Positions 26,101 to 34,767 of a stretch of 64,000 bases of DNA are shown in pieces. A model generated the notes under the pieces. That model saw only the letters and a program-made list of their open reading frames with translations. It searched no databases and was not told where the DNA came from. How positions within the stretch are numbered: the stretch's first letter is position 1; each line of letters opens with the position of its first letter. The DNA comes from Candidatus Thiodiazotropha sp. CDECU1. GTDB taxonomy: Bacteria > Pseudomonadota > Gammaproteobacteria > Chromatiales > Chromatiaceae. The translations under genes were made by a program, and so were the position numbers. The stretch spans positions 3,286,001-3,350,000 of the forward strand of contig NZ_OY734020.1 in the NCBI RefSeq assembly GCF_963455295.1, written 5' to 3'.

Positions 26101-26484
26101 GTGGCACTGCAAAAACCCAAGCACGATGAGACCTACACTGATGAAGAGGTCGAGGCGCGTCTCAAAGCGGAGTTACCCCATTGGTATCTGGAGAAGGGAT
26201 GGATCAGGCGAAAATACAAAACCAGTGGCTGGAAAGGTAGCATGATGGTGGTGAATACCGTTGGCCACCTGGCGGAGGCCGCTTTCCACCACCCGGACCT
26301 GGCGGTCTCCTATGCCTTCGTCATCGTCAAACTGGTCACCCACTCGGCCAAAGGCATCACCAACAAGGATTTCGAACTGGCGCGCAAAATCGAAGAGGTC
26401 ATCATGTGGCAGCCCGGTCTCGATGGGGGCGCCCTAGAAGGCACCCCGGATGATCCTCGTTTCAAGTACATTAAATACGATTGA
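26101..26484 (+). CDS. phhB: Pterin-4a-carbinolamine dehydratase
   Basis: A 127-residue protein starting at GTG 26101, chosen because AGGAGG lies 6 nt upstream; an in-frame ATG at 26044 would place that site inside the gene. The active-site signature is present (AEAAFHHPDLAVSYAFVIVKLVTHSAKGIT: His-His-Pro plus the later His) together with LARKIEEV. It dehydrates 4a-hydroxytetrahydropterin, normally beside phenylalanine hydroxylase; no hydroxylase is nearby, and many bacteria have members of unknown use. The N-terminal extension TDEEVEARLKAELPHWYLEKGWIRR is typical of proteobacterial forms. Confidence 0.9.
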   Translation: MALQKPKHDETYTDEEVEARLKAELPHWYLEKGWIRRKYKTSGWKGSMMVVNTVGHLAEAAFHHPDLAVSYAFVIVKLVTHSAKGITNKDFELARKIEEVIMWQPGLDGGALEGTPDDPRFKYIKYD

Positions 26485-26541
26485 TTCTGATTACCATTTT
26501 CTTAACCCTATGGCCGGGCTTGTCCGGCTGTCATCGATGAG

Positions 26542-26572
26542 CCTGGATGTCACTGCAGCGCCAGCATCCAGG
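26542..26572. repeat. Hairpin-forming inverted repeat
   Basis: CCTGGATG and CATCCAGG, perfect 8-bp arms around 15 nt, 58 nt after the pterin dehydratase stop. A smaller GCCGG/CCGGC hairpin precedes it near 26513. No U-tract follows. The rest of the 282-bp spacer shows no gene. Confidence 0.5.
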
Positions 26573-26766
26573 ACCCTCACTAATCTCACATATCCCTGCA
26601 AATTCAATAACTAACAGTAAACAAGCGGGATCAAGCAACAACTCAAGATAAATACCTGCCATTAACTAGCAGCCAATCCCTTAAGTGTCGTGTGTGATTG
26701 CCGTTACCCTAAAAAATTGATTACGGATATCCCCTAGGGACGGACCAAGGCAATGACAGGCACCAT

Positions 26767-28845
26767 ATGAAGCAGGGATTTAAGTTTAACAACAAAAACT
26801 TAAGCCTATGGACATATCTGGCAGCCCTGCTGTGGAGTGCGGTTTTCGTCTTCTCGCTTGAATGGAATCTAAAACAGAATCAACGCATGGTGCCTGAGCG
26901 GGCCAATGCCCAGGCACGTGGCGCCATCGAAAAAGACCTGATCTATCGTAGCGTGGTCTCCCGGGTCGGCGGCGTGTATATGCCCGTGGACCAAGGGATC
27001 ACTCCCAACCCCTACCTAGCCCATCTACCCGATCGGGACGTGACCACCAATGACGGGCGTGTACTGACACTGGTTAACTCCTCCTATTTCACCCGCCTGG
27101 TTCATGACCAGGAGGCCATACTTTCACCGGATGGCATCCGTGGCCATGCAACTAAAGAGAATCCACTCAGGCCTCTCAATGCACCTGACAGCTGGGAACT
27201 GAGAGGCCTGAAAAAGCTGCGTAGCGGCCTGCCTGAGTGGAGTGAAGAGACATTGATCGACGGCAAGCCCTATCTACGTATGATCAAACCCAGACTGGCG
27301 AAGGCATCCTGTATGGCCTGTCATCCAGAGGAGAGTGCTCGACCGGGAGAGATCATGGGCGGTATCAGTGTGCGTATTCCGCTGGATCTATTGCAAGCCA
27401 ACGCAGATGCACGTGTACTGAATATCGTGGGCTGGCATGGGGGATTATGGATACTTGGCATGATCGGCCTGTTTCTCGGAATCCGGCTGCTGCGTATCCA
27501 ATCGGATAAGATGCACTATTCGGCGCTACACGACATTCTAACAGACCTGCCGAACCGGGCGCTTTTCATGGATCGCCTGGAGCAACGGCTGGAGAGCGCC
27601 AAGCGGCACAAACTCACAGGGGCTATTCTTTTTCTCGACTTGGATCGTTTTAAAAACATAAACGATTCACTGGGCCACAGTATAGGCGACGAGTTGCTGA
27701 AACGGGTATCAGAGCGACAACGCTTCCTGCTGCGTGCGGAAGATACGGTTGCCAGACTCGGTGGTGACGAGTTCATCATCCTGTTGGCTGATCTGCACAC
27801 CGATCCAGAGGTTATTGCTATCGAAGCACAGAATGTGGCGGAAAAGATACAGGACACCCTTTCCCAACCCTATAAGATCGGCAATCACACCTTGCACTCT
27901 ACTCCCAGTATCGGCATTGCCCTGATAACGCCCGACTCGCAAGATGCCAGTGAGATCCTCAAACAAGCCGATGCCGCCATGTACCAGGCTAAGGAACACG
28001 GTCGAAACAACTTCCGCTTCTTTCTACCCAGTATGCAGATGCTAGCCGCCGAAAGGCTGGACCTGGAAAATGCCCTGCACAGCGCCATCACCCAGGATCA
28101 GATGGTGTTGCACTATCAACCTAAGATAACAATCTCCAGGAAAGAGGAGATATTAGGTGCAGAGGCCTTGATTCGTTGGCAACATCCAACCCGGGGCCTG
28201 CTGTTACCGGGTGAGTTCATCACCATTGCGGAAGAGAGCGGTCTGATATTGCAATTGGGCGAGTGGGTACTGCACGAGGCCTGTTCGCAGATCAAAGTAT
28301 GGGAGCGACGTTTCAATGGAAAGCCATTCGGCAGGATCTCAGTCAATATCAGTCCCAAACAGTTTCAACAAAAGGACTTCATTCAACAGGTCAAAACAAC
28401 GTTGGCAGCGACGCAGGCAGATCCCACCAGGCTGGAACTCGAATTGACTGAAAGCTCGTTGGTTGAGGATATCCATGATGTACGCAAGAAAATGGAGGAG
28501 CTGAAGCGACTTGGAATCCATATTTCCATTGATGATTTCGGAACCGGTTACTCTTCCCTTGCCTACCTGAAAATGTTGCCGGTGGATGTAGTGAAAATAG
28601 ACCGCTCCTTCATACGCGACATCGGCATCGATCCCAACGACGATGCCATCGTCGAAACCATTCTCGCCATGTCATGGCGCCTTGGTTTCAGTTCCATCGC
28701 TGAAGGGGTGGAAACGGAAGAGCAGCTAAGATTCCTGAAAGCGCGCCAGTGCGATGGGTATCAGGGTTACCTATTCAGTAAACCGGTGGTGCCCGATGAG
28801 TTCGAGGCGATACTGTTCAAGTCTACTGATATCCGAGCTTACTAA
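26767..28845 (+). CDS. GGDEF-EAL protein with N-terminal heme c-type sensor domain
   Basis: A 692-residue membrane protein. TM1 (14-31), a ~200-residue periplasmic domain ending in a CMACH heme motif (182-186) as in Tll0287-like/DUF3365 sensors, TM2 (~222-242), then GGDEF with intact GGDEF and an RxxD inhibitory site five residues before it (RAED), then EAL with intact EALIRW, DDFGTGYSS and a KIDRSFI. Both cyclase and phosphodiesterase may therefore work, with c-di-GMP output set by a redox or gas ligand at the heme. Single gene, convergent with the HDOD regulator. Confidence 0.9.
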   Translation: MKQGFKFNNKNLSLWTYLAALLWSAVFVFSLEWNLKQNQRMVPERANAQARGAIEKDLIYRSVVSRVGGVYMPVDQGITPNPYLAHLPDRDVTTNDGRVLTLVNSSYFTRLVHDQEAILSPDGIRGHATKENPLRPLNAPDSWELRGLKKLRSGLPEWSEETLIDGKPYLRMIKPRLAKASCMACHPEESARPGEIMGGISVRIPLDLLQANADARVLNIVGWHGGLWILGMIGLFLGIRLLRIQSDKMHYSALHDILTDLPNRALFMDRLEQRLESAKRHKLTGAILFLDLDRFKNINDSLGHSIGDELLKRVSERQRFLLRAEDTVARLGGDEFIILLADLHTDPEVIAIEAQNVAEKIQDTLSQPYKIGNHTLHSTPSIGIALITPDSQDASEILKQADAAMYQAKEHGRNNFRFFLPSMQMLAAERLDLENALHSAITQDQMVLHYQPKITISRKEEILGAEALIRWQHPTRGLLLPGEFITIAEESGLILQLGEWVLHEACSQIKVWERRFNGKPFGRISVNISPKQFQQKDFIQQVKTTLAATQADPTRLELELTESSLVEDIHDVRKKMEELKRLGIHISIDDFGTGYSSLAYLKMLPVDVVKIDRSFIRDIGIDPNDDAIVETILAMSWRLGFSSIAEGVETEEQLRFLKARQCDGYQGYLFSKPVVPDEFEAILFKSTDIRAY

Positions 28846-28856
28846 CCAGAACGGGA

Positions 28857-30080
28857 TTAATCACTCTTGAAGTCTGCGCTGTCAGTCAACGCCTTCCAAC
28901 TATCGATACGGTCGGCCAGCTTGATGGAGTCTGTGTAATCGAGATCCAGTAAATCGTCTAACACAGCCCCCTCGTCCACGACATGCATCAGTGCATTCGC
29001 TATATGAACCACGCTGAGGACACTGAATACTCGCTCTCCCTGCGCTGCAGGCTGATTGTGCAACGCTACTGCCTCCACAACTGACTGAGGTAATCCCCAC
29101 AGTCCAAGAAGGTATGCGCCTACCACCCCATGCGTGGTACCAAATACCTGTTTCTCAGCGGTGACTCGCTGATCCAGCGTGACCAGCTGCATTTCCATCA
29201 ATTGTGAGTACTCGGTAGGTTGATTGACTACCAATATCAACTTGCCGATATCGTGCAGCATGCCGGCAAGCAGACTGTCCTCCACAGTGGAAGCTTCCAT
29301 TCCCTCTTTTTTTGCGATCAGCTTGGCAAGTGAACCAACCCGCGAACTATGCAGCCAAAGTGCATCCAACGAAAACCCCTTAACATCGAGTTTGTCTGCC
29401 TCGAACTGTTTGAATATACCAATCGACAACACCAGGGGCTTAAGTATCTCAAGCCCCAACAAAGAGGCTGCATCCACTGGATTGGAGATATGGCGGCCAA
29501 GTCCAAAAAAGGCCGAGTTGACAAGCTGCAGAATCTTTACCGTCATGGCTGGATCTTTAGCTACCAACCTCCCCACATCGGCGACGGAAGCATTAGGGTC
29601 CTGAATAATGATCATCAATTCATTGTAGAGTGCAGGCAGGCTTGGCAGCTTACGCATACCGGACACCAATGATTTGAGACGACTCTCACCAAGAAGATCA
29701 CGCAGTGAAAATGCACGCGCCAAGGTCGTCTTCAGGGCATCGATCTCACAAGGTTTATTCAGATACTGATGGGCCGGGCCCACTGTCTTCATCACCGACT
29801 CTTGATCAGACTGGCCAGAGAGTACCACGCGAATCGTATCTGGATGGTTTTTCGCGATACGATTTAGTAATTCGGCCCCATCCATACCTGGCATTCGCAT
29901 ATCGGTGACCACCGCATCGAAACTGGATTCGGCTGCTTTTGCCAATGCATCTTGACCGCTGGCGACAAACTCCATTTCCCACACCTTGCGCTGAGTTCGC
30001 AGTGTACGCCGGAGGCCGGACAATACATTCGGCTCGTCATCGACGAACAGAATCTTTTTTTTATCGTTTGAATCGCTCAA
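28857..30080 (-). CDS. Response regulator with HDOD domain
   Basis: A 407-residue cytoplasmic protein. Receiver domain at 9-125 (DD at 14-15, D60 in VVTDMRMPGMDG, K in LNKPCE), then an HDOD domain (LPSLPALYNELMIIIQDPNASVADVGRLVAKDPAMTVKILQLVNSAFFGL) with HD-like residues LLAGMLHDIGKL and an ISNPVDA..LLGLE core. HDOD proteins act in signalling, often with c-di-GMP or pole functions; catalysis is not established. It overlaps the upstream hybrid kinase gene by 4 nt, so the kinase is its likely partner. Confidence 0.9.
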   Translation of the reverse strand: MSDSNDKKKILFVDDEPNVLSGLRRTLRTQRKVWEMEFVASGQDALAKAAESSFDAVVTDMRMPGMDGAELLNRIAKNHPDTIRVVLSGQSDQESVMKTVGPAHQYLNKPCEIDALKTTLARAFSLRDLLGESRLKSLVSGMRKLPSLPALYNELMIIIQDPNASVADVGRLVAKDPAMTVKILQLVNSAFFGLGRHISNPVDAASLLGLEILKPLVLSIGIFKQFEADKLDVKGFSLDALWLHSSRVGSLAKLIAKKEGMEASTVEDSLLAGMLHDIGKLILVVNQPTEYSQLMEMQLVTLDQRVTAEKQVFGTTHGVVGAYLLGLWGLPQSVVEAVALHNQPAAQGERVFSVLSVVHIANALMHVVDEGAVLDDLLDLDYTDSIKLADRIDSWKALTDSADFKSD

Positions 30081-32215
30081 GATGTCTTGTCCTGTAGTGG
30101 CAGTTTAATAATAAAAGTTGTACCCACACCCTCCTCTGTCTCGAAGCTCAGTTCACCATCGTGCTGATCAACAATGATCTTGTGGCTCAGTGAGAGTCCC
30201 TGTCCCGTACCACGACCGACATCCTTGGTAGTAAAGAAAGGATCGAACACATGCTCCTGCGCCGCTTCAGGGATACCGGTACCACTGTCGGCGATGCGGA
30301 TCACGCCCCAATCACCTTCACATCCCGTGGTAATGCGAATTAGTCCCTTCTCACCGCTGGCATTCATTCTCTCCGCGATTGCATGTGCGGCATTGACAAT
30401 AATATTCAGTATCACTTCGTTTATTGGTCCGGGGATACAGGAGACTTGAGGCAGAGAAGCGTCGAGCTCCAGTTGCATCTCCGCATGATACTTCCAGACA
30501 TTTCTCGCCACAGTTGCGGTACTGTCCACCGCTTTATTGATATCAGTCAGAGTCTTTTCATCCGAACCCGGGTGTGAGAACTCTTTCATTGCTCGTACTA
30601 TTGTAGCGACACGATCCACTCCATCCAGGGTCTGCTTTATCGCGTTGGGGATCTCCTCTTGCATATACTCCAAATCAATCTCTTCGATCTGTTCGTCCAG
30701 TTTCTTGAAGTCATCCACGGTGACGCTACCGCTACGTGCTGCCTCTACCACATCGCGTTCGCCGCTGATAATGTCTGTTAAATCCTCAAATGCTTCCTGT
30801 AGAAAGTGCACATTATCACCGACATACTGGATCGGCGTGTTGATCTCATGAGCGATACCCGCCGCAAGTTGACCAATCGATTGTAACTTCTGCATCTGCT
30901 GCAACTCCGAGTCGTGTTGTCTCTGCTCGGTAACGTCATCGATGATCAAGAGATAGCCATCACGGTTACTACTCTCACCAATAAATGGGGTTGCACAGAC
31001 TGACAATAAACGATTGGTGCCATTCTCCGGTTTAAATCGCACCTCGAAGCGATTGTTCTGTTCACAGTCATTTTGGCACTTGAGAATGTTGTCTGAAACC
31101 TGCTCCCAGTCCCATCCAATGCGGCTGGAGATAATTGGCTTACCCAGCACCTGCTCGGCCTCCAGATTAAAGGTCTTTGCCGCCTCTTCGTTCCAATGAG
31201 TAATACAATCCTGGTTATCAACACCGATAAGAATCGAGGTCAAAGCAGAGAGTAGACGACTGTTCTGCTCATTCGCCCACGCCAACCGATCACTTGTACG
31301 CGCCCGTTCGATAATACCCGCAAGGGTATCGACCACACCATGCAAAAAGATCTCATCATCATCTCTGCGTATATGCCCCTCATTGAGATAGAGTACCAGC
31401 ACACCCAGCACTTCCCCCTGGGATACAATGGGTGCACAGTAATGACCATGAGGTTGCATACCCGGCATTTGGTTCTCATGCCGATCATCTACGCAGTCGG
31501 CAAACACAAGTTCTCCCGTTTGTGCGGCACGGCCACAAAGACAATGACCGAAGGGAACCTGATGGCAAAGCCCAACAATTTCCTGATCAAGATTCACATG
31601 AGCCCTCAATTTGAGCTGTTTACTGCTATTTTCAACTATAAATATACCGCCCTTATGCAGCATCTCTGTGAACGGGGCGGAGAGGATTACTTCTAGACAC
31701 TCCTTAAGCAGTTGGTCAAAAGGCTTTTCCTTCAACGAGAGGCCCAGAAGCTTATTGAGTATATGGTGAGTACGACTGCGGTAGTGCAGTTCACCATAGG
31801 TGTGAGAACGCTTAATCGCATAATTTACGACCCGAGCAAGCATTTTCTCCGTCACCACACCCATGAAGAGGCAATCATCCGCCCCCTCTCCCACCCACAT
31901 GGCGGCTAGTTCCGGATCGTCATATTTTGATGTGGCAATGATGGGTGCATAGGCGAAGGCATTACGCAGGGAGTGAATGGCGGCAGGCGTCGGCATATCC
32001 GCCAGACCTATATCCAGCAGAATGATGTCATATATGGACTGACTGATCTCGACGAGGGCCTCCGCCAAGAGCTCCACAATCTTATATTCGATCTGTTGTG
32101 GGAAATCTATGCCACAGAGTATCTTGGCAGTCTCCTCCGCTGCGTCTAGATCATCGTCAACCAACAATACTCGAATACAGTTCTGGGGTTGGTGATGCGT
32201 TTCGTTATGGGGCAT
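30077..32215 (-). CDS. Histidine kinase with N-terminal receiver, GAF and PAS domains
   Basis: A 712-residue soluble kinase. Order: receiver (D68 in IILLDIGLADMP), GAF (LFADCVDDRHENQMPGMQPHGHYCAPIVSQGEVLGVLVLYL), PAS (ALTSILIGVDNQDCITHWNEEAAKTFNLEAEQVLG), HisKA (GQLAAGIAHEINTPIQYVGDNVHFL) and HATPase (VNAAHAI; DSGTGIP; GTGQGLSLSHKIIVDQHDG). No membrane segment, so it senses cytoplasmic input. The next gene encodes the HDOD receiver protein and overlaps it, making a complete two-gene signalling unit. Confidence 0.9.
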   Translation of the reverse strand: MPHNETHHQPQNCIRVLLVDDDLDAAEETAKILCGIDFPQQIEYKIVELLAEALVEISQSIYDIILLDIGLADMPTPAAIHSLRNAFAYAPIIATSKYDDPELAAMWVGEGADDCLFMGVVTEKMLARVVNYAIKRSHTYGELHYRSRTHHILNKLLGLSLKEKPFDQLLKECLEVILSAPFTEMLHKGGIFIVENSSKQLKLRAHVNLDQEIVGLCHQVPFGHCLCGRAAQTGELVFADCVDDRHENQMPGMQPHGHYCAPIVSQGEVLGVLVLYLNEGHIRRDDDEIFLHGVVDTLAGIIERARTSDRLAWANEQNSRLLSALTSILIGVDNQDCITHWNEEAAKTFNLEAEQVLGKPIISSRIGWDWEQVSDNILKCQNDCEQNNRFEVRFKPENGTNRLLSVCATPFIGESSNRDGYLLIIDDVTEQRQHDSELQQMQKLQSIGQLAAGIAHEINTPIQYVGDNVHFLQEAFEDLTDIISGERDVVEAARSGSVTVDDFKKLDEQIEEIDLEYMQEEIPNAIKQTLDGVDRVATIVRAMKEFSHPGSDEKTLTDINKAVDSTATVARNVWKYHAEMQLELDASLPQVSCIPGPINEVILNIIVNAAHAIAERMNASGEKGLIRITTGCEGDWGVIRIADSGTGIPEAAQEHVFDPFFTTKDVGRGTGQGLSLSHKIIVDQHDGELSFETEEGVGTTFIIKLPLQDKTS

Positions 32216-32771
32216 GGAGAATTAACCTAAACACCGTCAGGATTTCCTAAGCGGTAGACATCCCTTTTCCGCGATCACATCTTAATAAACCGACTTCCCT
32301 CCGGAATATCAGGTATATAGTTGATTTACAGTAATTAATCTATCGGCACTTGGCGTTCAAAACTTTAGAAAATCAGCAGCGAATCAAGGCCCAGAAGTCA
32401 CTCTCGACGGACTGGATAAAACTGATGACTATCAGTTACATAGCTCCCTCAGACGCAACTGCCTTTTGCAGCAGGCATTTTGTCACATTCAACCAGTTCA
32501 GGAGCGAAATTATCTATACAGTCATAGGCTTAAATATTGGTTCCGATTCTCAACTCGGGTTAATGTGTCATCAATCACTTACAATCCCAGCGGTTGTTCC
32601 CCAGATCCCGTTTCAGCGACCCCTGCCACTCGGGATAAAGGCCGATGAAAACACCAGGATCGATATTATTCGTTCCAAGATAGATTGATTCTCAAGTCAA
32701 TCCCACGGATACAGACGACCAGTCACAACTGACCACTATTGATACTCTTCTGTTTGAAATCATCGCATACA

Positions 32772-32784
32772 TGACAAATTGACC
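32772..32784. promoter_or_regulatory. Distal, weaker copy of the TGACAATTTGTCATG operator
   Basis: TGACAAATTGACC; on the minus strand GGTCAATTTGTCATG, keeping the AATTTGTCATG core shared by the other copies. It lies about 290 bp upstream of the next copy. Confidence 0.4.
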
Positions 32785-33062
32785 TGTTTCTGAGATACAG
32801 GCAGCCTATGCCATGGGTTGCCTTCAACAGTCCGTTACCAAGAGATGGCACTCAGCATAACTACTGCCTCGAGGCACAGGGATGTTGGTGGCGGCTGTCA
32901 GGGAGTTTTTTCGGCTGTATCAAACTTTATACTACAACGCCGCCAGATTACGGCTCTGCACTCTTCCAACCAAATGTTTTATATCTAATTTCCGGCCCGC
33001 CAAATTGGCATATTTTTTTTCTTTTGGTAACAGTTAGTTACCCATTCACTCATGGATTGGCA

Positions 33063-33075
33063 CGACAATTTGTCA
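33063..33075. promoter_or_regulatory. Activator-binding palindrome, copy upstream of the Fe-S/NrfD operon
   Basis: CGACAATTTGTCA (one mismatch from TGACAATTTGTCA) continuing TGTT, about 80-90 bp upstream of the -24 element at 33155. Similarity with the copy at 41824 extends about 12 bases further (GGGC.GAT). Confidence 0.7.
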
Positions 33076-33154
33076 TGTTCTTGGGCCGATCAGCTTCCCC
33101 GAGTCTTATATTTTTTTCATGGCACTCAAGGGGATATCCACTCATTTCCATAAC

Positions 33155-33170
33155 TGGCATAAGGATTGCT
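33155..33170 (+). promoter_or_regulatory. Sigma54 promoter of the Fe-S/NrfD operon
   Basis: TGGCAT-N5-TTGCT, one base from consensus in the -24 box, followed by ATTTT. First gene starts 162 nt downstream. Confidence 0.75.
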
Positions 33171-33218
33171 ATTTTACATGAATCCGTTAGCGCGTTTGCC
33201 ATAAAAAACCTAGAAAAC

Positions 33219-33245
33219 AGCCTGTTGTACCAATCAGGCTTTCTT
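33219..33245 (+). terminator. Leader hairpin with short U-rich tail
   Basis: AGCCTG (33219-33224) and CAGGCT (33235-33240) with a 10-nt loop, then TTCTT. It lies between the sigma54 promoter and the first gene, so it could be a weak attenuator. Confidence 0.3.
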
Positions 33246-33331
33246 ATTGGCAATCAATACTATCAACCGGCTGGCATAAATCCGTATGACGGAATCGATC
33301 GATAACTGACACAGGCCATGGGGTGAACTAG

Positions 33332-33667
33332 ATGATTAAACGATGGCTCATTCAATTAGGGCAGTGGTTGTTTGTTGATTATAAAAAACAGCAAAAGCCC
33401 AATCTGAAGGCTTCAGATGAACCCAATCCCACCCGTAGACGACTCTTCAAGCAGGCAGCCATCGGTGCTGTGAGTGTCACCGGTACTGCAGGCTTGGCCA
33501 AGACTGTTGTCGATGGAGTTCCCACTCCCGAATTGAAACAGAAATACAGGCGAGATGCCCTGCAAGGTGAAGCGGAACTCAGAGAATGGGAATATGTGGT
33601 GATGACCGACCTGGAGAAGAAGGCCATGGTGCAGTCATTAATCAATAACTACGATCACAAAACCTGA
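33332..33667 (+). CDS. Small Tat-signal protein, first gene of the respiratory operon
   Basis: A 111-residue protein. A ~30-residue basic lead precedes a twin-arginine motif (PTRRRLFKQAAIGAVSVTGTAGLA), then about 55 polar residues ending in a short helix (MTDLEKKAMVQSLINNY). The length suits a small Tat-exported or Tat-anchored accessory protein rather than a cofactor enzyme; no Cys is present. Similar mini-proteins accompany formate dehydrogenase-type and other Mo/Fe-S operons. It is 57 nt from the Fe-S protein gene and is probably co-transcribed from the promoter at 33155. Family not recognised; role unknown. Confidence 0.7.
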   Translation: MIKRWLIQLGQWLFVDYKKQQKPNLKASDEPNPTRRRLFKQAAIGAVSVTGTAGLAKTVVDGVPTPELKQKYRRDALQGEAELREWEYVVMTDLEKKAMVQSLINNYDHKT

Positions 33668-33724
33668 ACAGCATGAGATTGTTCAAGCCTATTTGAAAAA
33701 AAGTCACTCGATCAGAGGACAGCC

Positions 33725-34753
33725 ATGCCCAAACAAGATCCGAGCAAAACAAAAGATAACAAACTCACCACTCGCCGGGATTTCCTGCGCAGTGCGGGAA
33801 ACTATACAGTGGCATCACTCTCCGGTGCGGCAATGTTGCTCTCAGACCCGAAACCCGCAAAAGCGAATATTACCTGGGAGGAGCATTTCCAAAAGAACTA
33901 TCGACTGATGACGGACGAGGAGAAACAGGAGGCCATCGAGCGCCTTGAAACCAGATATTCCGAGGAGTTTGGCAAACAGGTCACAGTCGATGGCTCCCCG
34001 TCCATGGAGGGGGTGCTATTCGGTTATGCCTTGAATATTCAGAAGTGTATCGGTTGTCGTCGATGCGTTAAGGCCTGTGTGGCTGAGAATAACCAGTCCC
34101 GTGGGGATGAACAACAGATCGAATGGATTCGGGTGCTACGTATGGAGAAGGGAAAGTTTTCCAAAGCCGACAGGGATCAACACGGCTATCCGGAATCCTT
34201 TGGCGTACAGGTGGGCGGTAACGCCTACAAACCTGCAGGGGTGGTACTGGAAGGCCAACATTATTACGAGCCGGAACAGGTTCCGGAAAAGGATGCCTTC
34301 TATTTTCCCATGCAGTGCATGCAGTGTGAGAAACCGCCATGCGTCAAGGTCTGTCCGGTGCGCACCACATATCGGGATCCGGACGGTATCGTTGTCATTG
34401 ATTACAACTGGTGTATCGGCTGCCGAATGTGTATCGGCGCCTGTCCCTACTGGGCAAGACGCTTCAACTGGGGCGAGCCCAATCTGCCTAAGGAAGAGAT
34501 GAATCCTGTCACCCACTATCTCGGCAATCGTCCACGTATGAAAGGGGTTGTCGAGAAGTGCTCCTTCTGTGTTCAACGCACCCGTAAGGGCCGCTGGACT
34601 GCCTGTGTCGAGGTCTGCCCTGTCGGTGCCCGCAAGTTCGGCAACCTGTTGGATCCGGAGAGTGAGATCCGCACTGTGCTGGCCAATAAGAAGGTGTTTC
34701 GTCTCCGTGCCGACCTCAACACCTATCCAAAGTTTTTCTATTTCATGGATTAA
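33725..34753 (+). CDS. Tat-exported four-cluster ferredoxin subunit (DsrO/TtrB/NrfC-like)
   Basis: A 342-residue protein with a Tat signal (TTRRDFLRSAG, R17-R18) and four [4Fe-4S] motifs: CIGCRRCVKAC (from C108), CMQCEKPPCVKVCP, CIGCRMCIGACP, and CSFCVQRTRKGRWTACVEVCP. This is the electron-transfer subunit typical of the DMSO-reductase superfamily and of DsrMKJOP-type complexes, located in the periplasm. A ~60-residue acidic insert follows the signal. The NrfD-like gene begins 15 nt downstream, so the two form a quinone-linked pair. The exact acceptor is unknown; the tetraheme cytochrome is next in the operon. Confidence 0.9.
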   Translation: MPKQDPSKTKDNKLTTRRDFLRSAGNYTVASLSGAAMLLSDPKPAKANITWEEHFQKNYRLMTDEEKQEAIERLETRYSEEFGKQVTVDGSPSMEGVLFGYALNIQKCIGCRRCVKACVAENNQSRGDEQQIEWIRVLRMEKGKFSKADRDQHGYPESFGVQVGGNAYKPAGVVLEGQHYYEPEQVPEKDAFYFPMQCMQCEKPPCVKVCPVRTTYRDPDGIVVIDYNWCIGCRMCIGACPYWARRFNWGEPNLPKEEMNPVTHYLGNRPRMKGVVEKCSFCVQRTRKGRWTACVEVCPVGARKFGNLLDPESEIRTVLANKKVFRLRADLNTYPKFFYFMD

Positions 34754-34767
34754 TTGGAGATCCCGTA

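Larger units (their letters stand above)
32216..33331. other. Long regulatory intergenic region (1.1 kb)
   Basis: Divergent spacer between the hybrid kinase and the Tat/Fe-S operon. Open frames at 32350 and 32808 have no recognisable protein and the second overlaps the promoter. It contains two operator copies (32772, 33063), a -24/-12 promoter (33155) and a leader hairpin (33219-33245). The first 550 bases show nothing I can name. Confidence 0.6.

Noticed and set aside
33058-33074. TGGCACGACAATTTGT read as a sigma54 promoter
   Set aside because: The -24 half fits, but the GC of the -12 half is off by one base, and the sequence is the activator palindrome; the fit at 33155 is far better.
32808-33305. 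165-codon plus-strand frame before the Fe-S operon
   Set aside because: It runs over the operator and the sigma54 promoter, has no ribosome site and resembles no protein.
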